DNA from: Engraulis encrasicolus
Lineage: Eukaryota; Chordata; Actinopteri; Clupeiformes; Engraulidae
Direction of reading: 5' to 3'
DNA length: 64,000 nucleotides
NCBI RefSeq assembly: GCF_034702125.1
Contig: NC_085865.1
Coordinates: 45,200,945-45,264,944 of the forward strand
Part shown: in pieces, positions 1-64,000 of the stretch
Position numbering within the stretch: position 1 is the stretch's first letter
Layout of the letters: each line of letters starts with the position of its first letter
Translations under genes and position numbers: made by a program
Notes under the pieces: generated by a model
Told to the model about the DNA's origin: nothing
Seen by the model: the letters and a program-made list of their open reading frames with translations, nothing else
Databases searched by the model: none

Positions 1-238
1 AGCATGTAGACGAAAAACTACCAGGTTCAGGAATAGCTTTTCTGACCCATCACACTGAATACAGGTCATTGTAGCCTAATGCATTTGTAGCTTGTGTTAG
101 CCTATTTAGCAATGTAACTAAGTAAATATTACAGATTTTTGCCCTGTAATGCCTTACATTAGCCTAGTGCATTACAGCAAAAAGTAATGCATTACAGTAA
201 TTAATTACTTTCGTAATGCGGTGTTACCCCCAACACTG
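1..238. mobile_element. end of a hAT-like repeat (start outside window)
   Basis: The right terminus GTTACCCCCAACACTG at 223-238, with multiple nearby TAATGCATTAC motifs, matches the widespread fish hAT terminus that begins CAGTGTTGGGGGTAAC on the other strand. The left end is not in the window. Confidence 0.55.
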
Positions 239-424
239 GTTAGTAGGGCCTACACACACACACCCTCTCACGTCTATGCTCACACCGCCCGCATAGAAAG
301 CACGTCTTGGTTTTGGCCAGAGACAGAAGAACCAATGGCATTTCAGGATATTGGAATGTGAAGCGGCTTCTAGGACAATCCAGTTGCCACAGCATCATCG
401 GGGCGCTGTACGCCAGGAGCAGAG
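239..424 (+). promoter_or_regulatory. probable promoter/5' UTR of zc2hc1a
   Basis: The stretch between the end of an upstream repeat and the start codon. No TATA box is evident near the ATG; the segment at 395-424 is moderately GC-rich (GGGGCGCTGTACGCC). Assigned by position only. Confidence 0.3.
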
Positions 425-11259
<10,835 letters not shown>

Positions 11260-11267
11260 CCCCAACC

Positions 11268-11433
<166 letters not shown>

Positions 11434-12364
11434 ACATGAGCTCAGTGATACTGAAGCTGATGACAAAAGAAGATGCTGAGAATCCCCCATGTAGACACGC
11501 TGCTCTCATTCAGACACTAAACACTAGACAGATCACTTCCTCCCTATCCTGCGTCTGAAATACACCCTTCCCACTTCTCCCAGATTGAATCACTCCTATC
11601 CCGTGTGTAAATGGCTAAAAGTCTATCGAGTGCAATATGATTGATTGACTACTGATGAAATGAAATTATTGGAAGGTTTTTTTTCCCTCTCTTTTTGTGA
11701 TTGGACCCATGTGTAGAAATTCTAAGATTCTAAGACATGTTTTTTTTAACGAACGGGGCCTTTTTAAAAAAATGAATTTTATTCAGTTGTATTCCCTACT
11801 GTAGCAACTCAAGTTTTTTTTTTTTCTTCAAAGAGACAGGACCACAGTATGAACCTGTCTGTGGTCATTTAAGTTATAATTTATGACATTGTTTTGCAAT
11901 TCTGTTTTTTAAAACAAATAGTGACAATTTCATATGCAGCATTTTAATTTTCATTTTGTACATATGTTCTTTTTTTACCTTTTATTTTTGCTATGTTTAG
12001 ATGATAGTTGTGTACGTTTTTACTGTATCAGTATTTTAAATTTCCACAGAAATGCTGTCTATCAAAAAGAGGAAAACAAGATGGAAAATGTGTCCCTTTA
12101 CACAAATGTTTGCTTTTTCCCCTGAACACCTGCTGCTTATATCTGCAACTTTGAGACAACAGTCAGACGATAACTGACTGCATGATCTGTCACTAATACG
12201 CTGTTTGTGGAAAAACTTGACCCAAAGAGGTAACATTACCTCACGAAACCCAAAGTGTAACCTTTGTAAGTTTGTGTGACCTCTGAAATACGACCATCAG
12301 GCTTTTCAAGACAATAAGCAAATGAGAAACGCTACATTTTACTAAGTAATGCGTTACCACACTG

Positions 12365-12370
12365 AATAAA
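12365..12370 (+). terminator. candidate polyadenylation signal of zc2hc1a
   Basis: A canonical AATAAA hexamer about 1.1 kb after the stop codon, followed by GT/T-rich sequence (ATGTTTGTTTTCTGG). Confidence 0.5.
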
Positions 12371-12959
12371 TCATTTCCACGTGATGTTTGTTTTCTGGTA
12401 CTGTGTGTTATTTACTTCATACATTACTTCAACTTCTTAACCTATGTGTGCGAAACTCCGAAACATTCATTAATATGTTGTGGGACCATCTACCATTCCA
12501 GCTGCCTGTCTTTTTTAACATGTTGCAACTGCAATGTTTTCAGCCCCACTAAGCTTTGCAAAACGCTCCTATAATATCACTGTAGGACGTTCTTTAAGAT
12601 AGCGATTAGTGAGTGATGGGCTTCATTTCTTTCTACCTGGGGTGTGTCAGTAAGAGCAAGTGCAAGTTAAATGCCTCTCACTCCCACATTCAAATGAGCC
12701 CTCACACTCTTCACTCGGGGCGAAAAGGTGCTGTGCAAGGTGCCAACCAACACACAACGAGCATTGTGGAGTAGAGGGCTTTGCTTGAGAGGGTTTGGCT
12801 GACTCGAAAGGATTTGGCCCCAAAACGACAACTGTCTGACCTTCGCTGTAGTTCTTTACCATCAACCATCCAGGTTAAATTTTAGATAGCTATGCCTCTA
12901 TCTAATTGTGTCTAGTTAACCTAAATAAATTCATTTGAAGAACCCATATACGGTATATA

Positions 12960-13149
12960 CAGTGGTGTAGTCTACTTTTTTATGGTGGGTATACTGTATA
13001 TTTGAGCATTTTTTGAAGTGGGTATACTGTATATATTTGTGCTATTCAAATCAATGGATCAATCAATTTTAAGTGGGTATACTGAAATCCCTGAAATTTA
13101 GAAGTGGGTATACTCCGTATACCCGCGTTCTACGTAGACTACACCACTG
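12960..13149. mobile_element. hAT-like MITE with exact 8-bp TSD
   Basis: Termini CAGTGGTGTAGTCTAC and GTAGACTACACCACTG are perfect inverted repeats of 16 bp. The element is flanked by GGTATATA at 12952-12959 and 13150-13157. The interior has repeats of GTGGGTATACTGTATAT. Confidence 0.92.
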
Positions 13150-14277
13150 GGTATATAAGCAGTCTACACAACAACATTTCTGCAATGAGAAGTAATTGTG
13201 AAAAATTGCCTGTAAGGTGAAGAGTGTACAGAACACTGATATATTCTGGTAAGTGAGAAGTTATAGCTGGGCTTTGATAGTTTCACGATCAGTTATGGGC
13301 AAGGGTGAGCAGGACATTTTCTCCGAGGCCAAGGGCCCTCATATTTCCTGTGGGGGGTCATGTTGTGTGACATTAGCAGGCCGTAAGAGCGACTCTTATC
13401 AGTGTCTTGCCCTGGGGCCCTGTGTCATCATATCTTCTGCTGCCTCCTCCCCCCACTTTGTTGTAATAAATGCCACAAATTCGTTTTGAATGTGAACTGT
13501 GAACTTTAGGGTTTTTTTCTATTTTATTTTTTTAATTATTTTTATTCTCTAGGCCACAGTCTGAGTCTGTTGGAACTTATCTCACTGCCACCCGAACAGC
13601 AGCCCCGGGGCATTTCAAAGGTCAAGTTCATTTGAATGTTTCACCACATTCAAATGGAATACAAACATGTATACAGCCATGCAGAGCAGTGACATTAAAC
13701 GTATTGAAAGGATCAACTTCTTTATATTTATTTCCAGTAAAGGTATGTTGACCCTTAACATAAACAACAACATGTGTACTACACATAGAGACAATTACCC
13801 AAAAGATCCATAAAAAAACAAAAAAAACAATCAGAAATGAAAAGCCCAAAAGAAGGCTAGTTGTAGCTAAGTGACATCTGAATTCATGGCCTACAGATAA
13901 CAATGTGACTGCACAGTGTTCCAGTGTTAATGCATTAACCCCTTGCATTCCTTGAGTGTCTACTCATTATGTCATGGAGCGTGCGTGCGTGTGTGTGTGT
14001 GTGTGTGTGTGTTGGGAGGGGGGGGGGTACTAATGCTGCTCTGTCTCAGCGGTAATTATAGTGGTGATGAGGCCTGCGATGAGGGGACGCATGACAATCA
14101 TGTGACCCTCATATCTGGGAATGTCACCTGGACCACGGAGTGCGTGTGTGTGTGCGTGCGTGTGTGTGTGTGTATATGTTTACAAGTGTAGAAAGAGACG
14201 AGTGGAAGTTTAGTGACTTCAATGTGCAGGAGGATTTATCTGATACCGTCACCTGTTAATCACTTCCATTCTCTGAA
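13150..14277. other. intergenic sequence without recognised gene
   Basis: Contains a short (GT)n at about 13986-14011 with a G-run, and AT-rich sequence with an AATAAA at about 13465. No coding exon signature was found on either strand. Confidence 0.6.
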
Positions 14278-14453
14278 CAGTGTTGCCAGATGTGTGATCA
14301 AAGCCCTCCCAAAAGGTTCTCAAAAAACGCCAAAATGCACTAAATTCCGCCTAATTTCAAGGCCCCAAATGGCCCATTTTCCCCGTTTTTACCCGCACAC
14401 GGCCATCCCAAGTAGCCCAATTGGGCGGGTAACCGCCTCATCTGGCAACACTG
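14278..14453. mobile_element. hAT-like MITE
   Basis: Inverted termini CAGTGTTGCCAGATG and CATCTGGCAACACTG. Flanking 8-mers TCTCTGAA and GCTCAGAA agree at six positions, consistent with an aged TSD. Confidence 0.8.
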
Positions 14454-15108
14454 GCTCAGAAGGCCTGGGCGTAGAGAGCACTGCATCTACTTTGCCTCTG
14501 CAAATCTTCTGTGTTGTGCTGTCTGCTGTGCTTCTGGTCCATTGTGTTCAAGAAGCAGTGTTGCAGAAGGAAAACACAACTGAATGAAAAGAAATGAGTG
14601 TAATTACGTCATTGAGAAATCCAATTTCATTATGACTGCAGTAGGCATGTAAAGCATTTCTGCCTTCCAAACAATCTGATTGTGCTTAAATTAGATTTGT
14701 CCGTCTGTGTATGTTGTTGAGGAGAAACACGATGAGTGAACTTGTCAGTGTGTGGAAAACAACCAGTCGGGATAGACTGTTACTGGGCCGTCAACAAGAG
14801 GGGAGAAATGGGCAAGTTGCCTTGGCCCTGGGAGAGAGGGGTCCCAGAATTGGGGTCGTATCCACGTTGTATTGAGAGGATAGGTGTGCACAGATAGAGA
14901 CTGGATGGTGCTAAGGCCTTTGCCATTCTGAACAAAAAAATGTACCGTGGTTCATGTTTATATTATCAACAATGCAGCCATAATACACCGATATAACATA
15001 TATACACCCCCCCACCCCAACCAAAGCTGCCAGTGGCCCTTGGCTGCATTTCCCAAAAACTCTGAAGTAGTCCTTAAGCTTAAGTAGTCCTTACTATAAG
15101 TGTGAGAT

Positions 15109-15297
15109 GCCGCCTAGGCAATATATCATATCACCAAAAGTTTATGCATAAACTAATTGTATTGGACGACATACAATGTTTTGTTCTGGTATATGCAAAT
15201 AAAATTCTTGCTAAAGTGCATGTGCGAGGTAAAATTGTGTATTTATAAACTTTTAGTGATGATGTGAAACCTATTTCTGGTGTATTGCCTAGGCGGC
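15109..15297. mobile_element. imperfect palindromic MITE-like repeat
   Basis: Termini GCCGCCTAGGCAATA and its exact complement, and inner arms sharing CTAAAAGTTTAT-like sequence. No clear TSD was found, so class is unassigned. Confidence 0.6.
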
Positions 15298-15944
15298 CCC
15301 ACATCGCCAGTGGAGACATGAATATGTATTGAAAGTGGGTCATATATATCGTAGAATAGTTGCATACATTTCTAATTTGGTGCCTTTTTGGCCGAGAAAA
15401 GGCAGAAAATTACTTTTTAGTGCTTGTGTATTTGTGACAACAATCCCCATAATGCATTGCAATGCTCAAGTTCCACCATTGCTCAAGCAATGCTCAAGCA
15501 CCACCATTCAAAAGTATGACTGGTGCAATGGAAAGCCTAATGCAGATGGGTGGAGTGTCCCTTTAAGTACTACTTAGGGGAGGGGGCATTCTCAGGCCAG
15601 CACGGAAATTGGGGGGCTCTCTGGGCTAATTTAAATGGGGAAGCAGGAGACTTCTACTTCATAAGATTATTGAACATAGCAGGTAATCAAGATATTGATG
15701 GATCTGTGCTGTTGTAATGGCAAATACACCCAACTAGAAGAAAACATTTAACCAATTTTGACGTTTGATTGTTACTGTTTGTATTGGGAAAGAAATGTAT
15801 GTTTCTGTGCATATGCTATATTACAGTGATTTATTTAAAAATATATAAACTATATGGTGGGCAGAGAAAAAACAGAAGAACTGTCTCTTGATCTAAATCT
15901 ACTGTATTGACCACCTTCATCTTGCCAGAGTTAGAAGCGCTAGT

Positions 15945-15949
<5 letters not shown>

Positions 15950-16040
<91 letters not shown>
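15950..16040. repeat. (GT)n microsatellite
   Basis: About 90 bp of uninterrupted GT in intergenic DNA. Confidence 0.97.
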
Positions 16041-16041
<1 letters not shown>

Positions 16042-16397
16042 AATGGTGTGGTTAAAACTGGGCTGTGGCTGGTAATACTTTCAGTGTCAATAGCCAATTT
16101 GGCGGGCAGATTATTCCTTGGTATGACATACACATCACAGTAGACTATATTCTGTTGTTTGCCCCTTGTGTATAAATTGTTTGTAACTCAGTTTCTAATT
16201 GCTTGATATACTTTCATGTAGAAAACTATACACTCTTCTTGCTTTAGCAGCTCATCTTCTGGGGTTAGACGTACACCATCATAATAAAGAAAAAAAAACA
16301 ATATAAAATCTGTGGCTAGTGGAATACCTGAATGGCTAATGACTCGGGAAATCCACTAGCAGTGGCCGGAGAGTGTAAAAAGTTAATGTCAAGCCCT

Positions 16398-16504
<107 letters not shown>

Positions 16505-16888
16505 TAAAACAGACAAATAACACGCAAGAGCAAGAGGCAGGTGATGTGATATGGTCCAGCAGTTTATTTTCATTCCTCAAGAGGCACCAATTTAGTTTAT
16601 TTAAAGGGCCATGACGCACTATACCTCTGCACCCACATGGAACATCCTATAGATTTACATCGGGTCTGCTCAATCTACACAGCATAACACGCAAGCACGC
16701 ACGCGCACACGCACACACACACACGGCCTACATGATTCATAGGCCATTGCTGTGAACATTTGCATGTACTGTACACGTGTAGCACACACACACACGCACG
16801 CACACACATGAGCAGATAAACATGCAGGCCATTCCTCTGAATAGAGGCTTGGGACAAATCAAAAGACAACTCACACTTTGTACACATA

Positions 16889-17296
16889 GGGTCCATCCCA
16901 ATATCTAACCTCCTGTCTTCTCCTTTTGCTTGTGACCTTGTGATGCCAGGCAAGACACCATTGACGATAGAAGTTTTATTCAAAACCAATACTCAATGAA
17001 CCATTTGTTTGTTTGAATTGCTTGAAGAAGGTCAGTAGACCGAAACGTGCAGTAAACCAGGCAAATGTGAACAGTGTGCGGGAGCTTTCTTTGCTCTATT
17101 CAATACATCACAAAAGCACAATTAAAAGGTAATATTCGTATTTGCAATGGAGATGTTGAATGGGGAAAAGTCCCCGTAAAAGTTGTTCTACCTAGGCTGA
17201 CAGCAGGTAAAGTTATATTGTTTTCATCACGGAGGCGGGCGTCAGCGAAGCAGCAGGCCACAAGCAAAAGGCCGGGACGAGAGGTTAGTTGGACCC
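16889..17296. mobile_element. MITE family E, copy 1
   Basis: Left end GGGTCCATCCCAATATCTAA and right end TTAGTTGGACCC are imperfect inverse copies; TTTTGCTTGTG occurs in both arms. The sequence TACACA flanks both ends. Interior sequence TGACAGCAGGTAAAGTTATA has a homologue in inverse orientation at 63122-63196. The middle contains an unrelated stretch with AGTAGACCGAAACGTGC. Confidence 0.55.
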
Positions 17297-17365
17297 ATAT
17301 ACACATAAGGTACACACTCACACATGACTGGTAGAATGATTGCACAGGTGTTGACCTCTCCATAG

Positions 17366-17581
17366 CAGACTTGTACAAAATTCCGAATTGAATGAATTGA
17401 AATTCACAGTAATGCCATAATATGAACACTAGGTGGTGGTGTTCTATGTACTCTCGATGGGTGGTATAGATTAAATTCAAAGAAATTCAAGGTAATGACA
17501 CCACTTAGTGTTCGTATTATGGCATTACTTTGAATTTCAATTCATTCAATTCTGAATTTCTTACACGCCTGCTCCATAGAA
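17366..17581. mobile_element. palindromic hAT-like MITE with exact 8-bp TSD
   Basis: Flanked by CTCCATAG at 17358-17365 and 17582-17589. Starts CAGACTTGTA, ends TACACGCCTG, and both arms carry GAATTGAATGAATTGAAATT (inverse on the right). Confidence 0.9.
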
Positions 17582-18498
17582 CCTCATTGAGGTAGATTTT
17601 TGCATTCTCATTCATGTGACGATACTGTGCCTGTGTGTGTCTGCATCTGTGCTGTGCTCTCAGGGGGGTTATTATAGAAAATGGGTTTAATACCTCACCT
17701 GGATAAGTTAACGCTGAGAAAGTGGTAAACTGTTCAATAGAATATGGCAAAAGTGCAAAGTGCAGTAACTACGCCAACATTGAAACTGAGAAAAAAGGCG
17801 TTCAAAGCCTTGGTATTAGGTTTGCTATTGTAGTGACTGCAAAATTTGACATAGCAATATCTCTAGAAAAAAGGGACACATTTGGACTCAATTCTGACAA
17901 GTTACAAAGTTACTGCACTTTGCCTTTGCAATAGAATAGCCTTGCGGTCTTTGCTTTGACACAGAATGAACATGTGACATGTGAAGAGTCTCATTCCTAC
18001 AGGCCATGTTATCCAAACAGTTACGCTGAGGACAGTTAACTCCTCATTTCAAGGAACATCTTCAGTTCCGATTGATGTACTCCCACCCTTCACAAAATCA
18101 GATGCCATACAGAATGATGCTGTTCTACTCCATTAGAAAGTTTACAATGTACTCAAAAGTCAACATACGTAGCTGGGTGAGTCACTAAACTGCCTGCTTG
18201 TAGGTAAAACCCCCCTCTGTGCTTTTAGGGACTTCATGTAGCTGCTCTCATCTCATCCACCTTTAAATATCGAGATGACTCTTTCTGTGCACCCCTGGTT
18301 CTTAGCACCACGATCCTCTTTAGCCCCCCCCCTGCCATGCAGTGTACACACGAGCACATGTGAATGGCAGGCGCATGTCGCTGTCATTTTAACCCAATTA
18401 GCAGTCTGACCTATAGCCTCCCCCTTCACCCTCAGCACAGGCCCAAATGCAGGCTTTACCACAAATAGCCAGCTTTACGCTGGATTACAACACAGAGT

Positions 18499-18499
<1 letters not shown>

Positions 18500-18575
<76 letters not shown>
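18500..18575. repeat. (GA)n microsatellite
   Basis: About 75 bp of GA in intergenic DNA. The region 17590-18499 before it shows no recognised gene. Confidence 0.97.
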
Positions 18576-18576
<1 letters not shown>

Positions 18577-19599
18577 ACAACACATACTGACAGTGACATG
18601 TCATGAATATGGTGTCATAAAATTGAAGAGACTATTACAAACTACAAAGATAATGAGTATAGTGCTGGAAGAAAATAAACATGTATATTTTGCTGATAGA
18701 GTCTAAAGTACAACACCACAAGGTACTGTAGAAAACAGACAAAGAAACAAACAAAATTACACAGTGCTTTGGTAATGAATAACTGCAAGAGCTAGCAGAA
18801 AGGTACCAGAGAAATATTCTGAACAATGGACAACAGTTTTTCCTTAAATTACATATTGACAGGTCACACACCCCCTTTAATCTGCAAGTGTGTAGTGTTC
18901 TGCTGAGCAATGCACAACTGCGCCCTCTTCAGGGAGGATGAGTAACTACAGAAACGCCATCATTCATAAGTGATCTTTTAGAGACCCTTTTCTTCCATTC
19001 AGCAGTTTTGCCTCAAAGACAAGCCAAGGGATGAATAAACTACTGCACACTTCATCTGTTCATATCCTCTTTTTTTTAATGTTGTGCATCTTTACACGCG
19101 CATACACACAAACACGCATACATACATACATACATGTGGTTTCACAAACACACTTGAACTTTTCTGACTGATGCTTCTGAGCCATGTTTTGCTTGTGCTG
19201 GTTGCTCCCACAGATACCCAGGTCAGTGGCTTCAGCAGAAGCCAACCCATTGCTTTGCCGTTTCTCCAGTCGCGAGTAACAGGCAAAGCAGAGGCTTCCA
19301 GTTATACCTCCTACTTCCTCCTACTCCTTTCCAAACGTTTGGCACATTTTCTCCTATTTTACAATTGTCAGAGCATCTCAATATTTAAGCTAAAAATAAT
19401 GTAACATAATTTTTTTCCTTCTTCTCAACCTTTCACGACATAACAGTGCTGGATAAAATAAAAGACGATACTAAACTGAAACAAACTGCTTTCTCAGTAA
19501 CCAAGAAAGGGGGAAAAAATTAAATGTCTTAAAAATCTGCCAGAGTTAACTTCACACCACAATACAGACACAATGTAAATTCGCTATAAATGGGAATAT

Positions 19600-21779
19600 T
19601 AGCATTTGAGTATGACGATGACCTGCTTTTTTTATTGAATCCAGTCAATGTCCGAGAGATGAAGCTGAAACTTAAAAAAAAGAAAATAAATCCAAAAAAG
19701 AAAAGCTACACATCATGCAAAAAAGGAAATGTTGTGTGGAACCTTTTGCAACAAGAATCTGGTGGAAAATAAACTATGACGACCATGACAAAGTGAACAT
19801 TTCAACCTGGCCTGCAAATAAAACTAAAGAAATAGTGCATCATCATCATCATCATCATCATGACCTCAGCCTATTGATAAACGACAAGTCATGCGTACTG
19901 CAAGTCTATATGTAAGCTACTTCCTCCTCTTCCACATGGAGGTGACTGCTTTGGTACAGATAATGTGAAGGAAGCCATCCCCAAATCCGTCTTTCCTAAC
20001 CCCATTGCCCCCCCCCATCCATACCCCCCTCAACGCCAGCCCAAGCACGGCCATGGTCATTTCCCTCTCTACCAGCAGCACAAAGGCCGATGCCTGAGCT
20101 TTGGAACACGACTAGGCTATTTCTGCAACGGCACCATTCCACAGTGGTACATGGTGTTGGATAAAAACACGTGAAAGAATAGAACAGCTTAACACTGTTG
20201 CAACTACCAGCAAACCATTTACTATGCAAAAACTGCGACCATTAAGGGACTGTTTTTATGCCACAAATGGTTTGTCCGTAGCAGTGGCAGCGTTGCACTG
20301 CCCGGTGAGCTGGATAAAAATTGAAAAGGAGACCGTCTTTTGTATGACCATGCTCCCAATATCAGGGTCATCCTTTACGGGCCTTAAATTAATGCCACAG
20401 TGGGCCAGTGTGGTCAGAATATTCCCGGTGGATTTTAGTGTCTCACTCCACCCCTGCCAATTGGCCACTTGCTTATTTGGGCAAGAGCTGATGCACTGAT
20501 CCAAACTGAAACGGATGTGGCCCAGATGCGGTTCTGATGGGGATATTGTGGGGGGGGAAGCGTCCGGAGCTGGACCAAATCAACTCCACACTCGGCTGTT
20601 ACTTGGCAACTGCCTCCCATACTACCTCAGTCAACAATAATTGGTATGGATTTAGATTCATGTGACTTCACAAAAATAAAAACTACTATTGCACATTCCG
20701 ATCATACTCTCGTGTTTTCGGCCTATCCCTTACACAAGAGACACCTAACATCTCTCATAGATAACATGCACACACGCATGCACACACGCACGTGCACACA
20801 CACACATACACACACATACACACACACGCAAACTCGGCAAAAACGTTTTAGCATTGCATCCCCCTGAAATAAAAGAAAGAACTAAAGCAATCGATCCCTT
20901 CATATGACGTACAGTTTCAAAATAATCGGAGACACTTCATAAAGCATGGCGTGACCCCTTCTGAAAGCAGAAACAAACGACAGAGCAGAATGGACCTCTT
21001 TTAGACTGTGCAGGTCAGACCAGATTATCCCACTGTAGCGCATCGTCAAGGTTACACAAAAACAAACAAATAAACAAACAAGCAATCTTGTATTTCAGCT
21101 CTGACAATAAAGCACTGTCTCTGTGGGACTCTGAAGACCAAACTATTCCACTGTTACCTCTCTCTTGGCTGGTCAGAAAATAAAGATAAAAGCAAGGGGA
21201 AAACAGAAACAGAAACAATGAGAGAGTAACATGACATGATGCCTCTTTACATACACTGGCATGGGTTGCTGAATGTACAGTTGCTATCACAGACCAATGC
21301 ACACACAGAAAATGCTTGAAAACATACATACACAGGCATACCAGTACATCCATACACACAGATACGTACATACAAACGTACATCCACACATTGAGGAGAC
21401 AGAGAAGTTGACGAACCAATCACAGCAAGACAGGAAGTGGACAAAACATAAAACAAAAACAAAACAGTTTGTTGCCAAAGGCAACGTAAAAATGGTCGTA
21501 TTCCTCTCCGGCCCTCGGCTGAAGGGGGTTTGCTCTCACGTTACCAACTGCCTCTTCACTGACAGTTGGAACAGAACCCCACTGGGATATGGTAGGCAAG
21601 GGGGGTAGGGCTACCAAAAAAAAAGCCCCCTCCACCACTCTTTTCAAAAAACAAACATTGCCAGCTGTAATGCCACCACTGAAAAATAGTCTCCCGTCTC
21701 CCGTCGATCTTTCCGGAACTTTAAAGATGTGGCCAGGGGAAAGAGCAGGTGGCCGGTTACTGCCGGCAACTTGACCTTC
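19600..21779 (-). other. slc12a7: probable slc12a7 3' UTR (end uncertain)
   Basis: Continuous unique sequence after the stop codon with an (ATC)n run at about 19837-19861 and a short CA-rich stretch near 20767-20828. No splice-compatible coding exon was found here. Confidence 0.35.
19631..19636 (-). terminator. candidate polyadenylation signal of slc12a7
   Basis: AATAAA on the - strand, about 2.1 kb beyond the slc12a7 stop codon. Chosen by position only; an earlier or later signal is possible. Confidence 0.25.
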
Positions 21780-62018
<40,239 letters not shown>

Positions 62019-64000
62019 CTGCACACAGGGGGAGACAACGCAGAATTCAGTATTGGGTTGCACATTTGTACTCCCCCTGGCTGCGCTACCCTGTCTGCGC
62101 ACTCTTCAACCTCTGATTGTTGGAAACTGCTGTCGGTCAAAAAACACGCTCACATTGTTGGCTGCTTAGCATCTTGTCCCTCCTGACATTGCGAATGTTT
62201 GTAAACGGGAAACCTGTGTATACCTATCCAACTTATTACCATACCCACTAACCCTGCCCATTTGAATGTTCTTTGTGCTACCACAGGATTTCTGCTAGTC
62301 TGCTAATACCTGTCAGGTCGCCCAATAGCCCTTCTGGATGATTTAGCATTAGCAACGGCTACCCAAATAGTAATGGCACCGCCCTTGCAACCATGGATAG
62401 TAAGGTGGATAGCACATGACTGTAAATGGCGGGCAAACACACAGAGATGGTCACCTCAACCGTGAAAAGGTTCTGGCTGAAGGTTTTTTTTACCATCTAT
62501 CTGTTGCCCTAAGCATCCTGAACGAATTGTTAAAATGTAGATAGTTTTGTGGTATTGTTGTCACAATGCCTTAAAAGTAACTTTTTTGATGATTATTTTT
62601 TATATTATTTCCCATCATTGGCCATCTCACCAAAAAATATAGAGACTTCATTTGGCAATGCCTTTGACAAAGAACTGGGGGTGGTGTTGTGATGCTAACA
62701 ATGCATCTATGTATCCAGCATTTGATTTCAGGTCATTCTTTTTCTCAAATCAACAACAGCTAACATTGAAAGAAGTGTTTAATAACTGATTCTGTTTAAT
62801 AACTGATTCTAATAGTAGATTATAATAATGTTCACATACTGAAAATAATCATGACAATTCACCATTGCTTCGATATGACTGGAAGGACTTTTGTTTCCAT
62901 CACGGGGCCTGCTTCCTCCCACAAATAACTCAAAAGATGAGTTTCAAAACCACACAGTATTATTAGGCGAATGGGGCACCAATCAATAGCTAGTTTCCAG
63001 AGTGCCCCTTCCGACAATACTGAACAACAGGATACTCGTATGTAGTAGAGACGGGAAGTTGCATCATTGTGTGCATCCCAATATGTGTCCTTGCCTCCTC
63101 CACTTGTGCTTGTCTCCTCGTCCCGCCTCCTGGCCCCTCCTCCGTGGAGAAAACGATAAAGTTTCCCAGCTGTCAGCCTCGCCACAACAACTTTTGAGGG
63201 ACTGTTTTTCATTCACCATCCCAATTGCAAATGAGAAAAAGACTTTTCAATTGAGCTTTTGCAAGATATTGAAATATAATGCTGTTGTCAGTGATGTCAT
63301 CATGACGAGAAGCAAGTGGAGGAGGCAAGTGGAGGAGGCAAGGTCACATATTGGGATGCACCCTTGAGTGCCCACGCAAATGAATGACTGCTCCACTCAT
63401 GTTCAATAGACTGTCTGAAGGATGCATTAAAATTAATGCACCCCTTCCACAAGCCTTCACCACACTAATGAACTGAGTCGCTGCTAAAATGGATTTTTAA
63501 TGAATACATGCTCTTGGGATCTCAATACTAAGGTTAAGCAAGGGTTCAGGGGAAATGCTAAAATGCATTCAGCTTAATGATGAATAATAGGCTGAGAGTA
63601 TATGGGAAAGACAGCACTGCTGGTTGAGTTCAATTGAGGCTAAGTACTGTAAGCCCTTTGTCATTACAAAACATGCATAATGCTGGCCAAAAAAAATCTC
63701 CAATGGACATCAGGAAGGTACACACAATAGCGTATAGGAGGGCAGACATAGTCAATGCAACACGTGTAGAGGAGAAGGTATGCTCACTAGCCAATAATTG
63801 GCTGAGGACGTGGAGGAGGTTATCTTCAATAGCCAATGGTAGGTTGAGTATTTCCCTGGCCATGTCAGGAATAAAAGAAGTTTTCCCATTTTCATCACAA
63901 CTCAGATACTCCTTCATTAACAAGGAAAGTGAGTAAATCAAGAGGATTAGATTACCTTGTGTCCTACACACTGCACTGAAGAAGCCATGTCCACTGGCAT
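62019..64000 (-). other. slc12a7 intron or upstream sequence, no exon recognised
   Basis: No KCC N-terminal exon (conserved MALFEEEMD block) was found on the - strand. Apart from the family E MITE at 63071-63362 nothing coding was supported. Confidence 0.6.
63071..63362. mobile_element. MITE family E, copy 2
   Basis: Inverted termini GTGCATCCCAATATGTGTCC and ACATATTGGGATGCAC, with CTTGCCTCCTCCACTTG in both arms. Shares its central ACAGCTGGGAAAC-type segment with 16889-17296. Confidence 0.75.

Noticed and set aside
17020..17060. GACCGAAACGTGC motif as a ribozyme or Penelope-like tail
   Set aside because: Motif too short, and no hammerhead core or reverse-transcriptase sequence was seen nearby.
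19837..19861. Histidine-rich coding segment
   Set aside because: An (ATC)n run in the probable 3' UTR, without splice sites or homology.
63630..63971. 113-residue open frame on the - strand
   Set aside because: No family resemblance and an equally long overlapping frame on the other strand; composition is that of non-coding DNA.

Overview
This is a vertebrate, almost certainly teleost, nuclear window. It holds multi-exon genes with GT-AG introns, abundant (CA)n/(CT)n microsatellites, and dozens of short non-autonomous DNA transposons, mainly hAT-like copies with 8-bp target-site duplications (TSDs). It also carries one intact Tc1-like transposon and a tRNA-derived SINE. Species and order cannot be fixed from the sequence alone. 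Nothing bacterial or viral was recognised.

Two protein-coding genes point toward each other. On the + strand, zc2hc1a (425-11259) is complete: ten exons whose phases all agree give a 330-residue protein with two C2HC zinc fingers and a C-terminal four-cysteine knuckle. On the - strand, slc12a7 (the K-Cl cotransporter KCC4) fills 21780-62018. Twenty-two exons were rebuilt with consistent phases, 3051 nt or 1016 residues plus stop, running from just before transmembrane segment 1 to the natural C-terminus. The N-terminal cytosolic exons lie beyond base 64000. No functional link between the genes is implied; they simply converge on a 9-kb intergenic stretch that includes both 3' UTRs.

Layout: 1-424 upstream of zc2hc1a (tail of a hAT-like repeat, then promoter/5' UTR); 425-11259 zc2hc1a with a SINE split by a hAT copy in intron 7; 11260-about 12390 its 3' UTR; about 12400-19600 intergenic with several precisely bounded MITEs and long (GT)n arrays; about 19600-21779 probable slc12a7 3' UTR; 21780-62018 slc12a7, with introns holding a 1.6-kb fold-back element, nested repeats, the Tc1 element and the longest microsatellites; 62019-64000 intron/upstream sequence with one further MITE.

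The most unusual structure is the repeated copying of slc12a7 exon edges into neighbouring microsatellite DNA. The donor edge of one exon (47802-47920) occurs three more times inside (GT)n arrays. Another exon (36631-36799) has a degraded copy of its 3' part on one side and three copies of its acceptor edge on the other. Also notable are a two-hairpin compound MITE with the same junction at two loci in opposite orientation, a repeat family with exact 9-bp TSDs at all three copies, and an in-frame 138-bp exon that looks like a cassette.
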